Shown here one piece after another: positions 25,323-33,694 of a stretch of DNA of 38,409 bases. How positions within the stretch are numbered: position 1 is the first letter of the stretch; each line of letters starts with the position of its first letter. The notes below the pieces were generated by a model. That model did not search any database. It was not told the origin of the DNA and worked only from the letters and a program-made list of their open reading frames with translations. Position numbers and translations under genes: made by a program. Source of the stretch: Phycisphaerae bacterium (lineage in GTDB: Bacteria > Planctomycetota > Phycisphaerae > UBA1845 > PWPN01); assembly GCA_035384605.1 (NCBI GenBank), contig DAOOIV010000048.1, positions 1-38,409 on the forward strand, given 5' to 3'.

Positions 25323-26567
25323 ATGAAGGTTGTCAAAGTCTTGGTGGTGGCCGTGGTACTCACGGCCATGGGCTCAACGGCGGTCTTGGGAGCGTCGCTG
25401 ACATCCATCGGCGTGCTGGATCCCAGTGCCCCATACAGTCTGGTGCAGGCGGTCAGCGCGGACGGGAGTTATGCCGTCGGCACGAGCAAGGCGGTTGGTG
25501 GGATCCAGGTTCCGATCGTCTGGTCAGCTTCGGACGGGCTCGTGGCCCTGCCCAACCCGAGCGGCCAGAACAGCCTGGCTCATGGGGTAGCCGTCGGCAT
25601 TGGCTCGAATGCCGGCAACATCATCATCTCGGGCCTGCACGAAAACAATACCACCCACCGCTTCTACAAGGCCCCGTTAACCAATCTGGCCGGGGGCGCC
25701 TGGATCGATACCGCCACCGCCGGGGAGCTCGGTAGTGCAGGTAACATGCGCGGGGGTACCAGCAATGACCTGCGCATCCAGCCCGGCAGCGACGGACGAT
25801 GGTACACCGCCGGCAGGAGGAACGACACCGGCCGGAATGCGCGCTACCGCGGCGATCCCAGCAGCGGGTGGGACGGGACCGCTGTCAGGTCCGTCGGGTC
25901 TGTCAGTGCCTATGGCGTGAACGTTGGAAGGGATAACGCAAGCCCCAGCAATGCTTTCTACGAGGGACCGGCGGTGTCATTCGGCACGGTTCCAGGAAGC
26001 ACCGGCTCCCGAGCCGACGGCATCGGTATTTCTTCCGGCTTCGGGAAATCCTCGACGAGTGATTTCGATGTGCAATGGATCTGCGGACAGGTTCAGAATT
26101 ACAACGGCCCCGGTACTACCTTCCAGGCCTTCCGCTGGAAACGTGGCGACGCGTCGATGACCTTCCTCGGCTCGCTGGCTCCGGCAGGTGGAGGTGACAC
26201 CGGCAACAACAGTAGCTGCGCTTACACGGTCGCAGACAACGGCGTGACGGCGGGCCACAGTTACTTCGGCGCCGTGGGTACCATTCCTGGCTACTACGTG
26301 GCGACTGTCTGGGATACAAGCGGCACTTGGGACACCACCGGTGCGCCGAAGTCAGTGAAAGCCCTCCTGGATGCGGCCGGCGTCGATACCAGTATGTGGT
26401 CGTCGCTGACGCGGGTGTATGCAGCATCGGATGATGGCAAGGTGCTTGCCGGGTATGGCGTCTGGGCGGCGGACGGCAGCACACGAGGCTTCGTGGCTGT
26501 GATTCCCGAGCCGGCGACGCTGGCCTTGCTGACCCTGACACTGCCGCTGCTGCGACGCAGACGGTAA
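25323..26567 (+). CDS. Secreted PEP-CTERM protein, paralogue of the next gene
   Basis: The 414-aa protein has a signal peptide (residues 1-23), a domain of about 370 residues and a C-terminal sorting signal: PEP at 395-397, a hydrophobic helix and RRRR at the end. Exosortase is expected to cut and transfer such proteins to the cell surface; no exosortase gene is in the window. The main domain has repeated short blocks such as SADGSYAVG, SDGLVALPNPSG, HGVAVGIGSNAGN, DFDVQWICGQVQNYNGPGT and ASDDGKVLAGYG, which recall HAF-type beta-propeller repeats. The same blocks occur in the next gene, which lacks PEP-CTERM. A GGAGAGGAGG ribosome-binding region and a strong promoter precede it. Function unknown. 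Confidence 0.88.
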   Translation: MKVVKVLVVAVVLTAMGSTAVLGASLTSIGVLDPSAPYSLVQAVSADGSYAVGTSKAVGGIQVPIVWSASDGLVALPNPSGQNSLAHGVAVGIGSNAGNIIISGLHENNTTHRFYKAPLTNLAGGAWIDTATAGELGSAGNMRGGTSNDLRIQPGSDGRWYTAGRRNDTGRNARYRGDPSSGWDGTAVRSVGSVSAYGVNVGRDNASPSNAFYEGPAVSFGTVPGSTGSRADGIGISSGFGKSSTSDFDVQWICGQVQNYNGPGTTFQAFRWKRGDASMTFLGSLAPAGGGDTGNNSSCAYTVADNGVTAGHSYFGAVGTIPGYYVATVWDTSGTWDTTGAPKSVKALLDAAGVDTSMWSSLTRVYAASDDGKVLAGYGVWAADGSTRGFVAVIPEPATLALLTLTLPLLRRRR

Positions 26568-26610
26568 AGGCAGGCCGGGCCGTATCGGAAACACACTCAG
26601 GCTCTTGAGC

Positions 26611-26654
26611 GGGCGTGCGGATCATGGGTTGAGCATCCATGATCCGCAACGCCC
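26611..26654 (+). terminator. Long hairpin between the two paralogous genes
   Basis: The left arm (26611-26627, GGGCGTGCGGATCATGG) pairs over 17 bp with the right arm (26637-26654), with one bulged A and a 9-nt loop. It begins 44 bp after the stop of the PEP-CTERM gene. There is no T run behind it, so it is not a classical intrinsic terminator. It may still block or slow transcription or protect the upstream mRNA 3' end. Confidence 0.55.
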
Positions 26655-26675
26655 AGTAGTGGGTGGGAGGTCGCG

Positions 26676-26745
26676 CGCGAACTCCTAATCAGTTGAGTTC
26701 GCGACAAACGTAGAGGGTGCGATCCAGGGCACGATAGACTCGTGC
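26676..26745 (+). repeat. Two further inverted repeats in the upstream region of the second paralogue
   Basis: CGCGAACTC (26676-26684) pairs perfectly with GAGTTCGCG (26695-26703) around a 10-nt loop. GCACGA (26729-26734) pairs with TCGTGC (26740-26745) around TAGAC. The second encloses TAGACT, the same hexamer used as the -10 of the first paralogue, but no TTGACA-like element stands 17 bp before it. They could be operators or mRNA leader hairpins. Confidence 0.45.
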
Positions 26746-26781
26746 GTCCAGGAGACGAACATTCATTCCCCGGAGGAGAAC

Positions 26782-28401
26782 ATGAAACACATCGCCGCTT
26801 TCGTGACGCTGATCGTCGCTTCAACCCTTCAAGCCGCCTCGCTCATTCCTGTGGGGGTGCTCGATCCGGCCAAGCCCTACAGTGAGATCCGGGCCCTCAG
26901 CGCGGACGGGGTCTACGCCGTCGGATGCAGTTATGGCACGTGGGTCTATCCTGCGTCCAGCTTCACCGGCAACGGCCCGATCATCTGGTCGATGTCGGAC
27001 GGTCTGGTGGCTCTGCCTTGCCCAAGCGGCGCGGCCACCATAGCTCATGGCGTGGCCGTCGGTATCGGTTCGAACGCCGGGAACATCATCGTCTCGGGGC
27101 TGCACGAGGGTAATCTTGTCCACCGCTATTACAAGGCCCCCCAGAGCAATCCGGGCGGTGGAGTGTGGGCCGACACCGCCAGCGCCGGCGGCTGGTCGAT
27201 CTCCAGTCTGTGCGGGGGCAGTTGGAACGACCTGCGGAACGCCGTCCCCAACGACACGGGCTGGCCACCCTTGGGAGCATGGTACACTGGAGCTATAAGA
27301 GATGGTGCTTACGGACGGGACGCCTTCTTGCGCGGCGATCCTTTCATCGGTTGGGACGGTACCAACGTCAACGCAGTACATTCCATCAGTTCCTATGCCG
27401 TGCTCGTGGGCAGGAGCATGAAAACCCCGAGTACCGCGTTCTTTGAGTCGTCGAGTTCGGCAAATCCGTTTACCGACGTTCCGGGAAGCAGCGGTTTCCG
27501 TGCCGACGGCCACGGGATTTCCTCCAGCTTTGGGAAATCCGCTACCAGCGATTTCGATGTGCAGTGGATCTGCGGGCAGGCTCAGAACTACAACGGCCCC
27601 GGGACCACCATGCAGGCCTTCCGTTGGAAGCGCGGCGACGCGTCGATGACCTTCCTCGGCTCGCTGGCACCGCCAGGGGGAGGCGACACGGGCAATAACA
27701 GCAGTTGCGCTTACGCGATCGCGGACAACGGCATCACTGCCGGCAGGAGCTTCTTCGGTGCCGCCGGCGGGAACCCTTCCTATGAAGTCGCCACGGTCTG
27801 GGGCATTGACGGGTTGCCACAGTCGCTGGAAGCGATGCTGGCCGATGCCGGCGTCGATACCAGCGAGTGGACTCATCTGGTGCGGGTGTACGCGATTTCG
27901 GACGACGGCAAGACCCTGGCCGGCATGGGCACCTGGGCAGCCGATGGCAGCACCCGCGGCTTCGTTGCCCACCTCGATGATTTCATCGTCAAAGGTGCCT
28001 GCTGCGTGACTACCGGTCTGGGTACCGGGACGTGCAGCCATGTCACGCGTGCGGAGTGCGACGCCTTGGGAGGCAGATACCTGGGCGATGGGGTCCAGTG
28101 CGGCGCAAACAACTTCAACTGCGGTGGTTTCTGCCCCATACCCTTTGCTGATGCCGACGTGGACGGTGACGTTGACCAGGCCGATTTCGCTGCGTTTCAG
28201 GCCTGTTTTACTGGGCCGCTCGGCGGCTCGCCCGGCCTCGCGGATGCGTGTGCGTGTCTGGATCGCGGGCTGGGCGCAAGCGACGGTGACATCGATGCCG
28301 ACGATCTGGCGGCATTCGAGGCATGTGCCACGGGTCCCGGGATTCCGTGGGTCGCTGAGCAACTCCCGTTGTGTGTTCCAGGTGACGGCACATTGCCTTG
28401 A
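26782..28401 (+). CDS. Secreted paralogue with Cys-rich and dockerin-like C-terminus
   Basis: The 539-aa protein has a signal peptide (residues 1-18) and the same main domain as the preceding gene (about 19-403). Blocks such as SADGVYAVG, HGVAVGIGSNAGNIIVSGLHEG, KSATSDFDVQWICGQ and MQAFRWKRGDASMTFLGSL are almost unchanged. In place of the PEP-CTERM signal it carries a Cys-rich stretch (about 404-450; GACCVTTG, CDALGGRYLGDGVQC). A pair of EF-hand-like, dockerin type I-like units follows (about 455-520; ADVDGDVDQADFAAF and GDIDADDLAAFEAC). Such tails are common in planctomycetes that have no cellulosome, and their partner is unknown. GGAGGAG precedes the ATG. The two genes are tandem copies with swapped C-termini. 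Confidence 0.88.
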   Translation: MKHIAAFVTLIVASTLQAASLIPVGVLDPAKPYSEIRALSADGVYAVGCSYGTWVYPASSFTGNGPIIWSMSDGLVALPCPSGAATIAHGVAVGIGSNAGNIIVSGLHEGNLVHRYYKAPQSNPGGGVWADTASAGGWSISSLCGGSWNDLRNAVPNDTGWPPLGAWYTGAIRDGAYGRDAFLRGDPFIGWDGTNVNAVHSISSYAVLVGRSMKTPSTAFFESSSSANPFTDVPGSSGFRADGHGISSSFGKSATSDFDVQWICGQAQNYNGPGTTMQAFRWKRGDASMTFLGSLAPPGGGDTGNNSSCAYAIADNGITAGRSFFGAAGGNPSYEVATVWGIDGLPQSLEAMLADAGVDTSEWTHLVRVYAISDDGKTLAGMGTWAADGSTRGFVAHLDDFIVKGACCVTTGLGTGTCSHVTRAECDALGGRYLGDGVQCGANNFNCGGFCPIPFADADVDGDVDQADFAAFQACFTGPLGGSPGLADACACLDRGLGASDGDIDADDLAAFEACATGPGIPWVAEQLPLCVPGDGTLP

Positions 28402-28716
28402 GAACACCCAGGGGGGGTACACCGTCGTTCATCGAACGGTGACAAGCTACGTTATCAGGAGTCGTCCTGGTCGCAGAGACATGGCAGCCGAAGGGCGGTA
28501 ATGAGCGCGGCCGGCGAGATCAGCAGTTCCCCCGTTCGGCAGCAGAATGTCGTCCTTGCTTGGGCGTCCGGTGAGCCGGGTGATCGAGAACCGAGTGCCG
28601 GGGATGGCGTGTTTGCCGGCCGTATCGGAAGAGATCCCATAAGACGACGTCTTTCGTGTTGCGTGCCGCACGCCAGGGCATGAGTGATGAGGTCTTTGTG
28701 GTAATGGGAGGTTGAT
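28402..28716. other. Convergent intergenic region
   Basis: This 315-bp stretch lies between two genes read toward each other. No coding frame is credible. A 5-bp stem CGTTC-ATC-GAACG sits near 28426 and AAGAC-GAC-GTCTT at 28641-28653 is followed by TTC; both are weak terminator candidates. Confidence 0.35.
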
Positions 28717-29652
28717 CTACTTCCCGCCCTTGTCGTTCACGCCCTTGACGCGCATTTTCACCGCGTAGAGTCCCTTGCCGGCCGTAATGAAGAGCGTCCT
28801 GCGGTGCTTCCCGCCGAAGCAGACGTTGGCCGACCATTCTTCCGGCACGTCGATGTGGTCGATTTGGTTGCCGGCCTTGTCGAAAACGGTCACGCCCTTG
28901 CCGGTCAGGTAAACGTTGCCTTCGCTGTCGATGGTCATGCCGTCCGAGCCCATTTGGCAGAACAATCGTTTGTTCGTCAGTGATCCGTCCGGGCGGATGT
29001 CATAAACGTACGTACGCTGGGCTCCCAGGTCGGAGACAAAGAGCGTTTTGCCGTCCGGGGTGCCGGTGATGCCATTGGGCGTCTTGAGATCGTCAATGAC
29101 GCGGGTGAGTTGCCGCGGCGCGCCGGGCTTGTCCTCCTCGCGATGCGGTGCGAGGTAGTAGACGCCTTCCACTTCCTGCTCCTGCGGCCCGCGCTTCCAC
29201 CAGTCTCGTTTGTACCACGGGTCGGTGAAATAGAGACCGCCATCGGGCCGCAGCCACACGTCGTTGGGCGCGTTGAGCAGCTTGCCCTTGTACTCCTTCA
29301 CCAGCACGGTCACTTTCTTGTCCGGCGTGATCATCCAGAGTTCGTTCTTCTCGTCCGCGCAGGAATAGAGGTTTCCCTTTGTGTCGAACATCATGCCGTT
29401 GGATCGATTGCTCGGCTTCATGAACACAGAAAGCCTGCCGTCGACACTCCATCTCATGATGCGGTCATTGGGCTGGTCGGTGAAATAGACGTTGCCTTCG
29501 GCGTCACAGGTTGCCCCTTCGGTAAACTCAAACTCCCTCGATAGTCTTTCGACGCTCGCACCCGGCGCGGTCACGCCCCGCTGCCCAGCCGCCGCACATC
29601 CAGCCGCAAGCGAAACTGACAGGACAACTACTGACTGCCTGACTCGGTTCAC
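28717..29652 (-). CDS. SMP-30/gluconolactonase-like lipoprotein
   Basis: The 311-aa protein is a six-bladed beta-propeller of the SMP-30/gluconolactonase/LRE type, which hydrolyses sugar lactones or related esters using a metal ion. Family blocks are FTEGATCDAEGNVYFTD, NAPNDVWLRPDGGLYFTDP, KTPNGITGTPDGKTLFVSDL and GSDGMTIDSEGNVYLTG; they contain the Glu, Asn and Asp residues used as metal ligands. The frame is open to 29907. The GTG at 29652 is preceded by GAGGGA with 7-nt spacing and starts a lipoprotein signal peptide with lipobox LAAGC (Cys19). So it is probably a membrane-anchored envelope protein, read in the same direction as the methyltransferase upstream. Confidence 0.87.
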   Translation of the reverse strand: MNRVRQSVVVLSVSLAAGCAAAGQRGVTAPGASVERLSREFEFTEGATCDAEGNVYFTDQPNDRIMRWSVDGRLSVFMKPSNRSNGMMFDTKGNLYSCADEKNELWMITPDKKVTVLVKEYKGKLLNAPNDVWLRPDGGLYFTDPWYKRDWWKRGPQEQEVEGVYYLAPHREEDKPGAPRQLTRVIDDLKTPNGITGTPDGKTLFVSDLGAQRTYVYDIRPDGSLTNKRLFCQMGSDGMTIDSEGNVYLTGKGVTVFDKAGNQIDHIDVPEEWSANVCFGGKHRRTLFITAGKGLYAVKMRVKGVNDKGGK

Positions 29653-29783
29653 GTTCTGTTCCCTCGCAGTGCACACGGAAGACGCGCAACGATCCGGCCC
29701 CCGGCCGTCATGTCGGGACGCATTCTTGCATGTGGGCCAGGCTTGTATCGCGTTTGTCACGATTTTTCTTCGGCCGGTTTCTC

Positions 29784-30896
29784 TCAACCGGCACACTTCG
29801 CCGCACGAGCAGTCCGCGACGAAGCAGGCCTCTTCGAGGCGGAGTTGCCCGACGAATTGCTCTTGGCAATGGGCGTGGGGAGGAATCCCAGCGGCGCCTG
29901 CACGCAACCGGTCTCGGAATCCTTCCGTGTCATCGCGGTCCTGATGCGACTTTTCGGTACCGGTTTGGTCGCTTGATCTTTTGACCGGTTGAGCTTGCGG
30001 CCTGCCTTGGTGGGCGGAGCGCTCAAGACAGGATTCTCCGGCCCGACGAGCGGATCACCCGGCTGGATCGAGGACAGCCGTTCCTTGATGTTCTTGACGT
30101 ATTTGTCGGAGATCTCGAAGCCAATGAACCGCCGATTCAGCTTCTTGGCGACGGCTAGGGTTGTGCCGCTTCCGCCGAAAGGATCGAGCACCAGCTCGCC
30201 TTCATGCGAGCAAGCCCGAATGATCCGTCCGAGGAGTTGCTCGGGCATCTGGCACCCGTGCCAGCCACGGCGTTCGCCGAATGTGCCGGCCACCCTCGAG
30301 AAGTACCACGTGTCGCTGTGCGGCGGGAAGCGCTCGGGGATGTCTTGCGGGCGCAGGACGAAGCCGTCCTTGGTCGGGACTTCGGGCGGCAGGATCGGGC
30401 TGATCATCCAGGTATCGTCCGGCATCCGGCCGTCGGGTGCGGCTCGTTTGTCGCCGTAGACCAGCTCACGAGCCGAGGGGACGCGGACAGCCAGAGAGTT
30501 GAAGGTGAAATTGCGGGGGTCCTTGACGAAGTGGAACAGATGGGCGTGGCTGCGGGTGAACTTCTGCTTGCAGTGCACGCCGAAGGTGTAGAACCAGATG
30601 ACCCAACTGCGGCAATGCAGCCCCAGCTCGCGCGTGCACAGCACCTTGAGGTCGGCGGCATACTCATCGCCGATCGCCAGCCAGAAGGTCCCGTTCGGCT
30701 TCAGCACCCCGATGACGCCCTCGATCCACTTGCGCGACCAGGCGATGTACTCGTCGCTCGCGCGGCGGTCGTCGTAGACGTCATAGTCGTAGCCGATGTT
30801 GAACGGGGGATCGGCAAAGGCCAGGTCAACAGACCCCTCGGGCAGCTTGCCAAGGCCTTCGATGCAGTCCAGATGATGGATTTGGTCGAGCTCCAT
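29784..30896 (-). CDS. Solitary beta-class DNA methyltransferase
   Basis: The 370-aa enzyme has the beta-class motif order: catalytic DPPF at residues 29-32 in LAFADPPFNIGYDYD, then the S-adenosylmethionine motif LDPFGGSGTT at 237-246 and RRFIGFEIS. DPPF points to N6-adenine as product, though N4-cytosine is not excluded. Between the motifs lies the target-recognition region (about 110-225). The last 90 residues (280-370) are Lys/Arg/Ser/Pro-rich and look disordered. No endonuclease gene is adjacent, so it may act in DNA marking, cell-cycle control or phage defence. GGAGG stands before the ATG at 30896. The gene ends 131 bp before the lipoprotein start. Confidence 0.9.
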   Translation of the reverse strand: MELDQIHHLDCIEGLGKLPEGSVDLAFADPPFNIGYDYDVYDDRRASDEYIAWSRKWIEGVIGVLKPNGTFWLAIGDEYAADLKVLCTRELGLHCRSWVIWFYTFGVHCKQKFTRSHAHLFHFVKDPRNFTFNSLAVRVPSARELVYGDKRAAPDGRMPDDTWMISPILPPEVPTKDGFVLRPQDIPERFPPHSDTWYFSRVAGTFGERRGWHGCQMPEQLLGRIIRACSHEGELVLDPFGGSGTTLAVAKKLNRRFIGFEISDKYVKNIKERLSSIQPGDPLVGPENPVLSAPPTKAGRKLNRSKDQATKPVPKSRIRTAMTRKDSETGCVQAPLGFLPTPIAKSNSSGNSASKRPASSRTARAAKCAG

Positions 30897-30986
30897 GGCG
30901 TCCTCCGCGCCTTATGGTAGCACGATCGACGGGGACCGCAATATCTTGAGTCCGACGTTCCCATCGGCGCTCACATCGGGGTGCGT

Positions 30987-31015
30987 AGGTTAGCAAGGGG
31001 TTAGGTAGTTGTCAA
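30987..31015 (-). promoter_or_regulatory. Promoter candidate for the solitary methyltransferase
   Basis: Read leftward, TTGACA (31015-31010) is perfect and is followed after 17 bp by TAACCT (30992-30987), a 3-of-6 match to TATAAT. It lies about 90 bp before the ATG at 30896. The -35 is strong, the -10 weak. Confidence 0.4.
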
Positions 31016-31232
31016 GTAACCGGAATCCAGCGGTCCGGGCTCGACACAAGTCTCGGAATGCTCGAAAACGTGTTTCCCCGCCCTATTCGCCACCGGTCGG
31101 GCAGGCACACGACCGCCGCCTTGGTCGGCACAATCAGGGTATAGCAGGAGGGTCGTGAGGGATGACGGATGGGGGCGCAGAAGATAGGTGATGGGTTCTC
31201 CATTCTGAGGATGGGTTGTTTTTGTCGGTTGT

Positions 31233-31316
31233 CCGGTTCTGCGGAACCGGTTCTCGGTCCATGCGTATAATTGCACAGAGACCTTGCCAGTCATTCATTG
31301 CGGGTGGGCCGGTTCT
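31233..31316 (+). repeat. CCGGTTCT repeats around a TATAAT element
   Basis: CCGGTTCT occurs at 31233-31240, 31247-31254 and 31309-31316. The first two enclose a perfect 7-bp inverted repeat, CCGGTTC-TGCG-GAACCGG, at 31233-31250. TATAAT lies at 31266-31271, with GGAACC 17 bp before it (31243-31248). The arrangement looks like a promoter with operator half-sites for the ARPP-1-like gene starting at 31378. The remaining bases of 30897-31377 show no gene. Confidence 0.45.
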
Positions 31317-31377
31317 CGCGGTTGTTCCACAAGTCGGGTCCAAGAGTCAAAGGGTTGCCGATTCAGGAGATTTCGCC

Positions 31378-32469
31378 ATGTGTTCGCGCTCAACACCTTT
31401 ATGTGTGTCCGGGGTGATCGGTTTCGGAGTGCTCCTCGGGTTGGCCCTCGCCCAAGAAACCAAACCCGCAAGGCGGGCGGTCTCGGAACAGACAACGACG
31501 GAGCAGAAGCCGGCAGGCGAAAGGCCGGAGCGGCCGATCGAGATCAGTGGGCCGTTCGCCCACGACAACTTGGCGGTGTACTTCGTGCATGGAGAGGACC
31601 GGCTCAAGGGGCGAGATCTGCTGACGCTGGCGGAGGCGCTTGAACAGAAGAAGGCCAGGATCCTCGAGACTTCCGACGTGAACGAATTGACTATCGAGAA
31701 CCTTTCCAAGGACCAGGAGGTCTTCGTGCAGGCCGGTGACATCATCAAGGGCGGCAAGCAGGACCGTGTGTGCGGGGACGATCTGATCGTGGGGGCGAAA
31801 TCGGGGAAGGTCAAGCTCAGGGTCTTCTGCGTGGAGCAGGGACGGTGGGAACAGCGGGGAAATGAAACGGCCGTGCTCTTCTCGAGTTCGTACAACGTGG
31901 TACCCTCGAACGCCCTGAAGGCGACCGTGCGACGGAAGGGCGACCAACAGCAGGTTTGGGCCGGCGTGGCAGAGACGCAGAAGAAGCTTTCCATGAATGT
32001 GGGGACGCCGGTGGCGAGCCAGGCGTCGGATACCAGCCTGCAACTGTCGCTGGAGAACAAGGAGCTTCGCAAGCAGACGGCGGAGTACACGGACAAGCTG
32101 TCCGAGGCGCTCGCGGGCAGGGAAGACGTGATCGGTGTGGTGATTGCCATTAACGGCGGTCTGGAGAGTGCGGACACATACGCCTCGCCGAAGCTGTTCA
32201 AGAAGCTATGGCCCAAGCTGTTGGAGGCCGGGGCCACCGAGGCGATCGCCCGGCGGGACGAGAAGAAGAAAGACGTTTCACCGCCGTCGATCAAGGTCGT
32301 AGAGGAGTTTCTCACCGCCTCGACGGACAAAGCAAAGACGACTCAGGTGTCGAAGCGCATCAGGACAGTCGAACGGGAGTCAAAGCAGATGATCATGTTT
32401 GAGACACTGGATGCTCAGCAAGGCGATGCGGCGGTGCATGAAAGCTATATGATAAAGTCGCAAGAGTGA
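31378..32469 (+). CDS. Secreted ARPP-1/DUF6569-like protein
   Basis: The 363-aa product has a signal peptide (about residues 1-25, ending ALAQ), then a polar linker rich in Lys, Thr and Pro. The main domain begins at ISGPFAHDNLAVYFVHG. Family-type blocks are LTLAEALEQKKARILET, LTIENLSKDQEVFVQAGDIIKGGKQDRV and VFCVEQGRWEQRG, which match the ARPP-1 (DUF6569) pattern as I know it. GREDVIGVVIAINGGLESAD and the start of an FxKLWPKLL helix follow. Its biochemical role is not established. I chose the ATG at 31378 for its AGGAG site; the frame is open to 31216. A regulated promoter with repeats lies upstream. The next gene starts 91 bp downstream on the same strand. Confidence 0.75.
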   Translation: MCSRSTPLCVSGVIGFGVLLGLALAQETKPARRAVSEQTTTEQKPAGERPERPIEISGPFAHDNLAVYFVHGEDRLKGRDLLTLAEALEQKKARILETSDVNELTIENLSKDQEVFVQAGDIIKGGKQDRVCGDDLIVGAKSGKVKLRVFCVEQGRWEQRGNETAVLFSSSYNVVPSNALKATVRRKGDQQQVWAGVAETQKKLSMNVGTPVASQASDTSLQLSLENKELRKQTAEYTDKLSEALAGREDVIGVVIAINGGLESADTYASPKLFKKLWPKLLEAGATEAIARRDEKKKDVSPPSIKVVEEFLTASTDKAKTTQVSKRIRTVERESKQMIMFETLDAQQGDAAVHESYMIKSQE

Positions 32470-32560
32470 TGGTCGAACCAGGCGCGATGCTCGATCATCT
32501 GCAGCAGGTGACGCCGACGGGGAGGTGGCGTTGATGGTGATGAGGCGGTAGGCTTGTGCC

Positions 32561-33643
32561 ATGAGCATGCACCAATGGACAGGACTCACACGGCGGCGGT
32601 TTCTTGAATCGGCGGCCTGCGGGCTGGCACTGGACAGGATGGCACTCGCGGCCACCGCCACAGGAAGTGGGGATGAACCTTTCTTCCTCACGCGCGGTGT
32701 GGTGATCACGGAAGAGGACCTGACGCTGGCCGACTGGCCCGAGCGGGCCGCGGCCGCCGGCCTGACCACCATTGGGCTGCACGCACCGAAATCGCCAAGG
32801 CTGCTCGCCAGGTACATTCAATCGGACGGGGGACAGAAGTTTCTCGAAACCTGCCGGCGGCTTGGCCTGGGTGTCGAGTATGAGTTGCATGCCATGCAGG
32901 ACCTGCTGCCGCGAGAGCTTTTCGACAAGGCCCCCGAGCTTTTCCGGATGGACGACAAGGGGTCGCGGGTTCGTGAATGGAACTTGTGCGTCCACTCGGA
33001 GCGGGCGATGCAGACGGTGGCCGAGAACGCCGTCGATCTGGGCAAGACGCTCCGCCCGACCACCGGCCGGTACTTCTACTGGGGGGATGATGGGTGCCCC
33101 TGGTGCCGCTGCCGGCAGTGTGCCGGGCTGAGCGACAGCGACCAGTCGCTGCTCGTTGCGAACCGGATCCTCGACGCCATCCGCAAGGTCGATGCGAAGG
33201 CGCAGGTAGCGTACCTGGCCTACGATAACACGCTGCCGCCGCCGAAGCAGATCAAGCCGAAGTCAGGCGTTTTCCTGGAGTACGCACCGATCCATCGGCG
33301 ATATGACGTGCCCTTCGAGCGGGCTGACGACTTGAAGACCCGGCAACAGTTCGAAATGCTCGACGCTAACCTGGACGTCTTCGGGCGGGCAAACGCACAG
33401 GCGTTGGAGTACTGGCTCGATGTCTCGCTGTTCTCAAAGTGGAAGAAGCCGGCCGTGAAGGTCCCGTTCGATCCGAAGGTCCTGACGGCCGACCTCGATA
33501 CCTACGGCCGGCGCGGCATCCGTCACGTCACGACCTTCGCCGTGTACATCGACGCGGACTACGTATCGCGTCACGGCGAGCCGCCGTTGAAAGACTACGG
33601 CGAGCAACTCCGGCGATGGCGCCGGCAGCCAAGCCATGGTTAG
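32561..33643 (+). CDS. Tat-exported DUF4838-like protein
   Basis: The 360-aa protein opens with a twin-arginine signal (LTRRRFLESAACGLAL, residues 9-24). The body resembles the DUF4838 family, distant relatives of glycoside hydrolases: VEYELHAMQDLLPRELF, then WNLCVHSERAM, and at 174-187 YWGDDGCPWCRCRQC. The clustered Cys179, 182, 184 and 187 are the recognisable mark of the family. The last third contains EYAPIHRRYD, LEYWLDVSLFSKWKKP and RGIRHVTTFAVYID, consistent with a TIM-barrel end. It may act on polysaccharide outside the cytoplasm; the substrate is unknown. The ribosome-binding site is weak. An ATG two codons later (32567) is also possible. Confidence 0.78.
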   Translation: MSMHQWTGLTRRRFLESAACGLALDRMALAATATGSGDEPFFLTRGVVITEEDLTLADWPERAAAAGLTTIGLHAPKSPRLLARYIQSDGGQKFLETCRRLGLGVEYELHAMQDLLPRELFDKAPELFRMDDKGSRVREWNLCVHSERAMQTVAENAVDLGKTLRPTTGRYFYWGDDGCPWCRCRQCAGLSDSDQSLLVANRILDAIRKVDAKAQVAYLAYDNTLPPPKQIKPKSGVFLEYAPIHRRYDVPFERADDLKTRQQFEMLDANLDVFGRANAQALEYWLDVSLFSKWKKPAVKVPFDPKVLTADLDTYGRRGIRHVTTFAVYIDADYVSRHGEPPLKDYGEQLRRWRRQPSHG

Positions 33644-33694
33644 AACGACATCGCAAGGCGGCCAATTCGGTGAGACAGGCAAGCATGGATTCGG

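Noticed and set aside
26821..28422. 533-aa frame on the minus strand
   Set aside because: It covers the whole dockerin-tailed gene in antisense; the plus-strand frame has a signal peptide, ribosome-binding site and clear paralogue.
26577..28630. Shared 13-bp GGCCGTATCGGAA after both paralogues (26578-26590 and 28618-28630)
   Set aside because: Matches of this length are expected by chance several times in a 38-kb GC-rich window, and the distances from the stop codons differ.
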